Shown here in pieces: positions 1 to 5,051 of a stretch of 5,283 nt of DNA. The translations under genes were made by a program, and so were the position numbers. The notes beneath the pieces are model-generated. The model made no database searches. It was given only the letters and a program-made list of their open reading frames with translations, and was not told the DNA's origin. The DNA comes from Acidobacteriota bacterium (lineage in GTDB: Bacteria > Acidobacteriota > Terriglobia > UBA7540). The DNA lies in NCBI GenBank assembly GCA_021786455.1, contig JAJYNF010000055.1, positions 1 through 5,283 of the forward strand, in the 5' to 3' direction. How positions within the stretch are numbered: position 1 is the first letter of the stretch; every line of letters starts with the position of its first letter.

Positions 1-1069
1 CCCGGGCGTAGTCGTAACCTTCATCAATGTGAAAGTAATTATAGCCAAGCGACTTGAGGTGCTCGGCGAGCCAACGCGCATTCGTCAAGACTTCGCCCTC
101 GTTGATGCCCGCGTAAAACGCCGTCCAACTCCACCAGCCCATCGGAGCCATTCGCCGAGTGAAATGCAAATGATGGAGACGCCGAACGGCTTTGCCGTAG
201 TTCTCAAGTTCCGTGAGGTAATCGGGACCCGCCGCGAACATGACTTGTTCCGAAGAGAGCGAACCGCCATTCGCTACAGGAAGGCTGAGTTGAACCTGCT
301 GATCGGGTGGGATGGGGTCACGATCGAGGATCGCCTGAGTCGTTCCGGTGGAGTCCACGGTGAGGGACGCGAGATGAAAAATCCCCTGCGCGTCGCGTTG
401 CGCCTCGACGCGGTCAATCGTCAAAAACCGTTTCGAGGTGATTGCAGAAAGCAGCAGGCTTTGCTTGCTTGCGAGATTGTAGATGAGAAGGTTGCGAACT
501 CCAAAGTAGCCGCCCGGCGGAGCCTGCGCCAAGCCGCCAATATGAATGGTTGGGTCTTCGCTGGCGCTTTCGGCTAAGACGCGATCGTGCCGATTGCTTG
601 CCCCAAGGTTCACGAGGGGATGCCCGGCGGCCTCCACGACGCGGATGGATTGAACGGAGATCGTTTTGCCCGTCTCGTTGCGCACTGACACGGAAACCAC
701 GCCATAAGGCTCATCCTCATAGAGACGGAGATGGCAGACTAAATCGGGGCGGCCCCTCATTCCGCTGAAGGTTATGGTGATCGCTTGGCCGCGCCCCAGC
801 GTGTCATCAAACGGCGCTGAGGCCACGGTGTGGCGCGGATAGTTTGAGGAAAATAACCAGTGGTGGTTGACCTCCGCTCCCACCCGGGACACCAGAACAA
901 GGTGTCGAAGCTCACGCGACAGAATTTCGTAAGAGCCGTCGCGAGCCCTTTCAGTAACGGCCAGTTGCTGGTTTCGGAGCTCTACGTTTGGGCTAGCCCA
1001 AAGGCCCATCCCCGCTGCCAGAGTTAGCACTACGGTAAAAGCAACTAAGTTCGCTCTGTTCATGTGCAT
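1..1069 (-). CDS. Secreted GH27/GH36-like (alpha-galactosidase-type) glycoside hydrolase, C-terminus off the left edge
   Basis: An open frame of 356 complete codons runs without a stop from 1069 to the window edge. Residues 1-25 form a typical signal peptide (MHMNR, then a hydrophobic stretch, with likely cleavage after GLWA), so the enzyme should be exported. Residues about 27-290 look like a beta-rich N-terminal domain. From residue 310 the sequence MGWWSWTAFY, followed by an alternating helix/strand pattern and FHIDEGYDY (D349), resembles the start of the (beta/alpha)8 barrel of clan GH-D, where GWNSW and DDGW motifs occupy the same places. The nucleophile motif (KxD) and the acid/base Asp of that clan would lie beyond the edge and cannot be checked. 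ATG 1069 is preferred over the in-frame ATG at 1063 because AAGGAG lies 10 bases upstream of it. The gene lies 95 bases downstream of a dead TonB receptor on the same strand, so a glycan-use role is plausible. Substrate is unproven. Confidence 0.72.
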   Translation of the reverse strand, partial: MHMNRANLVAFTVVLTLAAGMGLWASPNVELRNQQLAVTERARDGSYEILSRELRHLVLVSRVGAEVNHHWLFSSNYPRHTVASAPFDDTLGRGQAITITFSGMRGRPDLVCHLRLYEDEPYGVVSVSVRNETGKTISVQSIRVVEAAGHPLVNLGASNRHDRVLAESASEDPTIHIGGLAQAPPGGYFGVRNLLIYNLASKQSLLLSAITSKRFLTIDRVEAQRDAQGIFHLASLTVDSTGTTQAILDRDPIPPDQQVQLSLPVANGGSLSSEQVMFAAGPDYLTELENYGKAVRRLHHLHFTRRMAPMGWWSWTAFYAGINEGEVLTNARWLAEHLKSLGYNYFHIDEGYDYAR

Positions 1070-1079
1070 AGAAGCTCTT

Positions 1080-1085
1080 CTCCTT
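1080..1085 (-). promoter_or_regulatory. Shine-Dalgarno of the secreted hydrolase
   Basis: On the minus strand AAGGAG stands 10 bases before ATG 1069 and 16 bases before the in-frame ATG at 1063. This favours the upstream start and a protein beginning MHMNR. The signal peptide works with either start. Confidence 0.6.
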
Positions 1086-1099
1086 GGGTGACAAACCTT

Positions 1100-1129
1100 C
1101 GGCAAGAATCAACCACCTTCCGCTTGCCG
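1100..1129 (-). other. Possible hairpin in the hydrolase 5' leader
   Basis: CGGCAAG (1100-1106) and CTTGCCG (1123-1129) are perfect complements with a 16-base loop. They lie between the dead receptor and the hydrolase Shine-Dalgarno. Seven base pairs with a long loop may be chance; no function is claimed. No convincing promoter was seen in 1070-1164, so the hydrolase may once have been co-transcribed with the receptor. Confidence 0.2.
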
Positions 1130-1137
1130 GATCGCCG

Positions 1138-1163
1138 CTCGACGAAACTCATCTTCGTCCGAG
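1138..1163 (-). terminator. Hairpin just after the receptor stop codon, terminator-like but without a T tract
   Basis: On the minus strand, one base after the TAA at 1167-1165, CTC-G-GACGAA pairs with TTCGTC-GAG around a 7-base loop (1147-1153). This gives a 9-bp stem with a single bulged base. The position fits a transcript end for the receptor gene. The following bases are GC-rich rather than a T run, so it is not a standard intrinsic terminator and could instead be a 3'-end stabiliser or a chance palindrome. Confidence 0.3.
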
Positions 1164-1164
1164 T

Positions 1165-2325
1165 TTAGAACATCAGTTTGAGCGCAAAGTGCAAGATCGA
1201 ACATGCCCGGCCCGCGCAAATTGTTCTTTCCACTGTTGCCAAAGGTTCCGATGGCGTTGGGCGCAAAAACCGCGGTGTTGAAGTATTCTTGAACCCACTG
1301 ATCATGCGGCCGGTTCGGATTGAGCTTGGCTTGATTGAAATTTGTGCCAATGAAATCCGCCCGATCAACATAATCCCCCGAAAACGAATTGTCACAACCG
1401 CACATCACGCTGAAGGGATAGCCGCTCTGCCAGGTCAGGATGGGGGCGAGCGCCCACCCATTCAGGATTTTCTCAGCCGCCCCGCCCAGACCCAGATGAG
1501 GAATCTCCCAGGTTCCTGAGAATTGAATCACGTCCGGGAGATCGCTGGACGCTGGGCCGTAATTGAAGTTCCGGTTGAAGGGGTTCGTTTGATAGTAACT
1601 CCCTGCGTTAAGCGATTGTGAAAAGTCGTTGAACGCCCGCGACCACGTATAGTCCGCGAGGAAAGATAAGCCATAGCTCAACCTCTTCTCGACGCTGAGC
1701 TGAAGCGAATTGTAATTGGAGTTGAAGCCGGAATCAATCATTCCAATGGGGCCAAAGTTGGGACGGGTCCGCTGCTGCTGGACGTTGTTTTCGCTGGAGC
1801 TGCCCGGCACATACGCGAAGGCTGGTTTTGCCGTCAGAGGTAAGGCGATAGGCAAAGCCGAGGGGGCAAAGTCAGCGAGGGAACTGTAATAGATGCCGGT
1901 CGGGCAACCCGGGTCGCTGGCGAACAACAGTCCGGCCGGTGCGTTGGGAAAGCGGCGAAATTGCATGCCTGGGCGGAAGCACGGCAGTCGCCCGTGGCTA
2001 TCCGTGTAGGGCTGCCAGCGTCAACCGCTGCTCATGGTTAGACGATCTGTCGCGTGCCAGTCAATCCTGAATAAACGCGGCTAAATTGTATCCGGTGATG
2101 TTGGCGCAAATGCCGCTAGGCTGCGGTGGGCACAAGCGCAATGTTGCCGTTAGGCGCGGTCCGCGTGCGAGTGCCTTGGTAGCTGCCGAAGAAAACCAGC
2201 TTATCCTTTTTGTTCGGCCCTCCCAGCGTCCCGCCGAATTGGTTTTGCTTGAGCGTGTCGCGGGTCGGTGCAAAACAGTTGCGCGCATCGAATAGGTGAT
2301 TCAGGACAAAATCCCAGGAGCGTGT
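1165..2325 (-). pseudogene. Decayed Oar-like TonB-dependent outer membrane receptor
   Basis: Intact relatives are large outer membrane proteins with an N-terminal carboxypeptidase-regulatory-like domain, a plug and a 22-strand barrel, taking up substrates with TonB energy. Here only blocks remain, in order along the minus strand. The plug block SWDFVLNHLFDARN through NQFGGTLGGP to VPTAA (about 2325-2119) ends at TAG 2118-2116. A second frame gives NITGYNLAAFIQD, a TGA (2063-2061), then EQRLTLA. A third frame starts with RWQPYTD near 2018, passes through PNAPAGLLF, and has a large in-frame gap near 1860. It continues through NSNYNSLQLSVEKR, SFLADYTWSRAF and ILNGWALAPILTWQSGYPF to NNLRGPGMFD (about 1201). 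The last strand, LHFALKLMF-stop, is in yet another frame and ends at 1165. About 390 codons survive of roughly 1000 or more expected. The N-terminus is missing at the IS remnant. An open frame of 285 codons (1966-1109) exists but is only the barrel remnant and reads past the true C-terminus out of frame. Confidence 0.87.
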
Positions 2326-2600
2326 CCGAGAATTACGGAATGTTCTTGAATTGACACGGGGCGATATGGCACCAGGAGGCATGTCGAAACCTTACAAGCC
2401 GTGCCCGCCGGAGCAAGACCATTTGTTGCCGCCCAGCCTGGGGGACTGGCTACCCGACAGGCACCTGGCGTACTTCGCGAGCGAAGTGGTGCGGGAGCAA
2501 GCCGGGCAGGTGCGGGTGAAGTCGCTGATGCGGTCCTTGCGCAGGCGGGTGGGCGCGGATAGGCGGAGCGAGGAAGCCCGGCAGGAATGGTTGAGCTAGG
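2326..2600 (+). mobile_element. Insertion sequence remnant (IS1182-like), one end only
   Basis: Receptor resemblance stops near 2325, and a plus-strand transposase start follows within about 60 bases, as expected for an IS end inserted in opposite orientation to the receptor. The bases from about 2326 (CGTGTCCGAGAATTACGG) are the presumed terminal region. I searched 2600-2720 by eye for its reverse complement and found none, so the other end and most of the element are gone. Exact boundaries and any target duplication cannot be fixed from this window. Confidence 0.5.
2381..2599 (+). pseudogene. Transposase N-terminal fragment, IS1182-like
   Basis: The frame from ATG 2381 begins MSKPYKPCPPEQDHLLPPSL, then GDWLPDRHLAYFASEVV. 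This matches the usual opening of IS1182-type transposases (MSKxYRPxxPEQxxLLPPSxxDWLPExHLAYF). After about residue 38 (near 2495) the resemblance stops. The rest, rich in Arg and Glu, does not look like the expected DLSAI region, and the frame ends at TGA-less TAG 2597-2599. Intact relatives have roughly 450-500 residues including a DDE catalytic domain, none of which is present. AGGAGG (2374-2379) lies only one base from ATG 2381, so the original start could be the in-frame ATG 2366 or TTG 2351. It cannot encode an active enzyme. Confidence 0.7.
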
Positions 2601-2636
2601 CGATAGGCCGAGGTGATCACCGCCCAAATTGTGCGC

Positions 2637-2666
2637 TTGACCCCCACGGACTTGCAAAGCTAGACT
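2637..2666 (+). promoter_or_regulatory. Possible sigma70-type promoter for the TSUP operon
   Basis: TTGACC (2637-2642) and TAGACT (2661-2666) are separated by 18 bases and stand about 40 bases before the TSUP start. The -35 box fits well and the -10 box matches 4 of 6 consensus bases. The interval 2600-2706 holds no gene and begins at the end of the IS remnant, so this promoter may have come with the insertion or formed at its edge. It is found by consensus only. Confidence 0.25.
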
Positions 2667-2706
2667 CAGAGGCGGCTGTAAAGGGTGGGGGTAAAGTTCG
2701 GGTTCT

Positions 2707-3540
2707 ATGAATCAGCTTTTCTTCTCCGGACTGATCGTTCTCGGTTCCTTTCTCGGCGGCATGCTGGGCTCATTGACGGGGCTGGGCGGCGGGGTAGTGA
2801 TTGTTCCCATGTTGGCTCTGGCCTTTGACGTGAACCTCCGCTATGCCATTGGAGCCTCGCTGATCTCGGTCATTGCTACCTCGTCCGGCTCAGCCGCCGC
2901 TTACGTGCGAGAAGGTTTTTCCAACATGCGGATCGGAATGTTTTTAGAAATGGCCACTACGGCGGGGGCCATTTTCGGCGCCTGGCTGGCCACGCGCGTT
3001 CCCACCGCCGGAATCGCCATCGTTTTTGGTTGTGTGCTGCTCTATTCGGTTTACCTCTCTTTACGCAAGCGCCGGGATATTGCGGTGCCGCACGATCCCT
3101 GGTCAGATCGCCTCAAGATGACCAGCGCATTTCCGACCGGCCCGGGCGAGGAGCGAAGGTATTCGGTGACTCATATTCAAGCCGGGTTTGCCACGATGTT
3201 CGGAGCCGGTACGCTCTCTGGCCTGCTCGGCATTGGCTCTGGCGCAGTGAAAGTCCTGGCTATGGACAGCATTATGCGCATTCCTTTCAAGGTCTCCACC
3301 ACCACCAGCAACTTCATGATTGGCGTAACGGCGGCGGCCAGTGCCGGTATCTATCTGCGCAAGGGTTACATCGTTCCCGCGCTGGCCGCTCCGGTGTTGT
3401 TGGGCATTCTGCCCGGCTCGCTGCTAGGGGCCAAATTGCTCCTCAAAGTCCAATCGAGATCCCTTCGTGTGCTTTTTGCTCTGGTCATTCTGGCGCTGGC
3501 CGTTGAGATGATTTACAACGGTTGGACGGGGAGGATCTGA
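2707..3540 (+). CDS. TSUP (TauE/SafE) family membrane permease
   Basis: This 277-residue protein is almost entirely hydrophobic and of normal length for the TSUP family, whose members move sulfite, sulfoacetate, sulfide-derived or other small anions across the inner membrane. Two internally related halves are visible. The first carries GSLTGLGGGVVIVP (residues 21-34) and the second SGLLGIGSGAVKVLAM (171-186), the paired signature of the TauE fold. They are separated by a polar loop at about 120-155. ATG 2707 is well constrained: an in-frame TAA lies at 2692-2694 and no other start codon comes between. The Shine-Dalgarno is poor; GGTGGGGG (2684-2691) is 15 bases away. The gene leads an operon with a DUF1634 protein. 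No sulfur-metabolism gene is in view, so the substrate is unknown; TSUP annotation as sulfite exporter is a family default. Confidence 0.9.
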   Translation: MNQLFFSGLIVLGSFLGGMLGSLTGLGGGVVIVPMLALAFDVNLRYAIGASLISVIATSSGSAAAYVREGFSNMRIGMFLEMATTAGAIFGAWLATRVPTAGIAIVFGCVLLYSVYLSLRKRRDIAVPHDPWSDRLKMTSAFPTGPGEERRYSVTHIQAGFATMFGAGTLSGLLGIGSGAVKVLAMDSIMRIPFKVSTTTSNFMIGVTAAASAGIYLRKGYIVPALAAPVLLGILPGSLLGAKLLLKVQSRSLRVLFALVILALAVEMIYNGWTGRI

Positions 3541-3543
3541 CTG

Positions 3544-3918
3544 ATGCGAGCTGTTTCGGATCGCCAAGTGGAGGTTTTCATCGGAGAGGTTTTGCGCACC
3601 GGGGTTATTGTCTCGGCCGTATTGACCGTGGTCGGCTTTGCGCTTTATCTGCTGCATTTCGCGGACGCGCAACCTCATTACCTCCACTTCATCCCATTAC
3701 GCGGCAGGTTCTATTTTCCCTCAATGTTATTTCACCTCGCCGCGTCCGGCCACACGCAGGCGATTATGGAACTCGGCATCCTCATATTGATTGCCACTCC
3801 GGTGGCCCGGGTCGCATTTCTGATTGGCGCTTTTGCCTTACAACGCGACCGGCTCTATATTGGCGTCAGCAGCGTGGTGTTGTTGGTCCTTTTGTTTTCC
3901 TTGATCTTCATGAAATAA
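3544..3918 (+). CDS. DUF1634 family small membrane protein, partner of the TSUP permease
   Basis: The 124-residue product has three likely membrane helices, at about 19-39, 74-98 and 103-122. The second carries MELGILILIATPVARVAF, the most conserved stretch of DUF1634 proteins, followed by the polar turn ALQRDRLY. DUF1634 genes commonly sit directly after TSUP permease genes, as here, which suggests a joint membrane complex or an accessory role; the biochemical function is not known. The start is clear: ATG 3544 is 3 bases after the permease stop, and GAGGA (3531-3535), inside the last permease codons, is 8 bases upstream. This arrangement suggests translational coupling. Stop TAA is at 3916-3918. 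No convincing terminator hairpin with a T run was found after it. Confidence 0.88.
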   Translation: MRAVSDRQVEVFIGEVLRTGVIVSAVLTVVGFALYLLHFADAQPHYLHFIPLRGRFYFPSMLFHLAASGHTQAIMELGILILIATPVARVAFLIGAFALQRDRLYIGVSSVVLLVLLFSLIFMK

Positions 3919-4033
3919 ACCGGCGCCGCTCAGGCTGGTCGGAAGATCAAGCGGAGGCGGCAGGTTGTGGGGCATCAAAAAACCTCAAGCCTTGAAGTAA
4001 AACAAATTGCATTTGGGGATGCGCGTGCCCGCG

Positions 4034-4039
4034 TATAAT
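4034..4039 (+). promoter_or_regulatory. TATAAT -10 box upstream of the YycJ-like gene
   Basis: A perfect TATAAT occurs in a GC-rich setting about 100 bases before the TTG start. The -35 region is weak: TTTGGG (4012-4017) gives a 16-base spacer and TTGCAT (4007-4012) a 21-base one. The preceding bases show no extended TG motif. If used, transcription would start near 4046 and give a leader of about 95 bases. The rest of 3919-4030 contains no gene or other clear signal. Confidence 0.45.
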
Positions 4040-4049
4040 TCAGGTCGGA

Positions 4050-4069
4050 GCGGCGCTCACCCGCGCCGC
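4050..4069 (+). other. Strong GC hairpin at the presumed transcript 5' end
   Basis: GCGGCGC (4050-4056) and GCGCCGC (4063-4069) form a perfect 7-bp all-GC stem with loop TCACCC. The stem begins 11 bases after the -10 box, so it would sit at the very 5' end of the mRNA. Possible roles are 5'-end protection, a protein site or part of a larger leader fold. No T tract follows, so termination is unlikely. Confidence 0.4.
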
Positions 4070-4074
4070 CAGAA

Positions 4075-4140
4075 TGGCCTTTGGGAGCCGCCCGTCACGG
4101 CCCGTGGGGAGCCATGAGGGGCCAGTATAGGAGGATGGCC
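4075..4140 (+). promoter_or_regulatory. Leader with mutually exclusive pairings around the ribosome binding site
   Basis: GGCCA (4120-4124) can pair either with TGGCC upstream (4075-4079) or with TGGCC downstream (4136-4140). The downstream pairing makes a hairpin whose 11-base loop (4125-4135) contains the Shine-Dalgarno AGGAGG and whose 3' arm ends two bases before the TTG start. The two folds exclude each other, as in translational switches. GGGAGCC also occurs twice (4083-4089 and 4107-4113), and CACGGCCCGTG (4096-4106) can form a small hairpin between them. The helices are short (5 bp), so this is only a structural possibility and no known riboswitch class was recognised. Confidence 0.3.
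4129..4134 (+). promoter_or_regulatory. Shine-Dalgarno that selects the TTG start
   Basis: A perfect AGGAGG lies 7 bases before TTG 4142. The ATG at 4135-4137 touches the Shine-Dalgarno and is in another frame that stops after 11 codons. The first ATG in the frame of the protein would remove the conserved N-terminal strand, so TTG is the credible start. Confidence 0.7.
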
Positions 4141-4141
4141 G

Positions 4142-4915
4142 TTGAGCGTTCGAGTATGCGTGTTAGGTAGCGGAAGCCGAGGCAACAGCACGTTGATAGC
4201 TACCGAGCGCACTCGCCTGCTGGTGGACGCAGGCTTCAGCAAACGGGAGACTCGGGCGCGGTTGGCCGCCGTGGGCGAGCCCGGTGATGGGTTTCACGCG
4301 ATCGTGGTTTCTCACGAGCACTCAGACCACATCAGCGGCCTCACCGGCTTGGCGTTGGAATCGGCGGCTCCCATCTACTTGACCGCCGCGACACGCCAAG
4401 CAGTCCCTTGGGACAAGCGGTTGACGCGCTTCGAACTCTTCGCCGCGGGAACAAAATTCGTCGTCGGCGACATTGAAATTACGCCCTTTTCGGTTCCGCA
4501 CGACGCAGCCGATCCTGTGGCTTTCACGTTTGAAACACAGGGCATCAAGATTGGCCTTGTCACCGACCTCGGTCACATTTCGGAGCTGGTGAAGCAGCGT
4601 CTGCTCGGCTGCCATTGCCTGATCTTCGAATCAAATCACGACTTGGAGATGCTTAAATCCGGGCCTTATCCGTGGCATGTCAAACAGCGGGTGATGAGCC
4701 GGCAGGGACATTTGTCGAATCTCGCCACGGGGGAGTTTCTAAGCGGGGACTACGATGGACAAGCGGCCGTGCTCGTTCTTGCCCACCTGAGCGAGCACAA
4801 TAACCATCCGGAGATTGCCCGCCTGAGCGCCCTCAAGGCGCTGCGCCAGCGGACCCAAAGCGCCGAATTGCACTTGGCCAGCCAAAGTCAGCCAACGCCC
4901 GTCTTCCAATTTTAA
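4142..4915 (+). CDS. YycJ/WalJ-type metallo-beta-lactamase-fold hydrolase, putative 5'-3' exonuclease
   Basis: The 257-residue protein is a full-length MBL-fold enzyme. It opens with CVLGSGSRGNSTLI (residues 6-19) and VDAGFS (28-33), typical of the YycJ/WalJ group. The metal-binding motif is SHEHSDH with H58, H60, D62 and H63. H120 (SVPHDA), D142 (LVTDLGH) and the C-terminal LAHLSEHNNHP (213-223) supply the remaining expected ligands, so an active two-metal site is likely. FESNHD (162-167) and RQGHLSN (187-193) are also group features. Bacillus relatives are linked to mismatch repair as a 5'-3' exonuclease and to cell-wall signalling; which role applies here is unknown. It has no signal peptide, so it is cytoplasmic. 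The start is TTG 4142: AGGAGG (4129-4134) is 7 bases upstream, while ATG 4135 is out of frame and soon stopped. It stands alone on this strand; no WalRK two-component genes are in view. Confidence 0.9.
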   Translation: MSVRVCVLGSGSRGNSTLIATERTRLLVDAGFSKRETRARLAAVGEPGDGFHAIVVSHEHSDHISGLTGLALESAAPIYLTAATRQAVPWDKRLTRFELFAAGTKFVVGDIEITPFSVPHDAADPVAFTFETQGIKIGLVTDLGHISELVKQRLLGCHCLIFESNHDLEMLKSGPYPWHVKQRVMSRQGHLSNLATGEFLSGDYDGQAAVLVLAHLSEHNNHPEIARLSALKALRQRTQSAELHLASQSQPTPVFQF

Positions 4916-5051
4916 CGGACCCAACGCCGCCGTCGTTCCCACCGACCTCTGGCCTAGTTTTGACATTCTGCTTTGTGAAACGGCATGAGAGGACGCGGTT
5001 GCGACACGCAAGGCTTCGGGGGGCCGTCGGGTTTGGCGCCGTTCACAGGAA
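4916..5051. other. Convergent intergenic region, no clear terminator
   Basis: These 136 bases separate the ends of two converging genes, where a shared terminator would be expected. The only neat hairpin is TTGCG-ACA-CGCAA (4999-5011), 5 bp without a T run. Termination may be Rho-dependent, or the signal is too irregular to recognise by eye. No gene is supported here. Confidence 0.4.

Noticed and set aside
29..577. Plus-strand open frame of 182 codons
   Set aside because: It is antisense to the secreted hydrolase, whose minus-strand frame has a signal peptide, a good ribosome binding site and recognisable barrel motifs. The plus-strand product is Arg-rich and resembles nothing.
1178..1519. 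Plus-strand open frame of 113 codons
   Set aside because: It is antisense to the best-preserved barrel block of the receptor remnant and has no ribosome binding site or familiar motif.
1109..1966. 285-codon minus-strand frame as an intact gene
   Set aside because: Receptor similarity continues upstream of its ATG in the same frame (RWQPYTD and following) and its last 30 or so residues are out of the family frame. It is part of a pseudogene, not a gene with a real start.
2472..2487. Perfect hairpin ACTTCG-CGAG-CGAAGT as a regulatory element
   Set aside because: It lies inside the conserved transposase codons for AYFASEV and has no T run, so it is best explained by coding sequence.
2301..2657. 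Minus-strand open frames opposite the transposase fragment
   Set aside because: They are low-complexity Pro/Ala/Arg-rich shadows of GC-rich DNA. The plus strand has recognisable transposase sequence.
3030..3506. Plus-strand open frame of 158 codons within the permease gene
   Set aside because: It is an overlapping frame of the TSUP gene, which has both family motifs and regular membrane segments. The alternative product has no such structure.
3522..3995. Plus-strand open frame of 157 codons overlapping the DUF1634 gene
   Set aside because: DUF1634 in the other frame has the family motif and a well-spaced ribosome binding site. This frame is an Arg-rich shadow.
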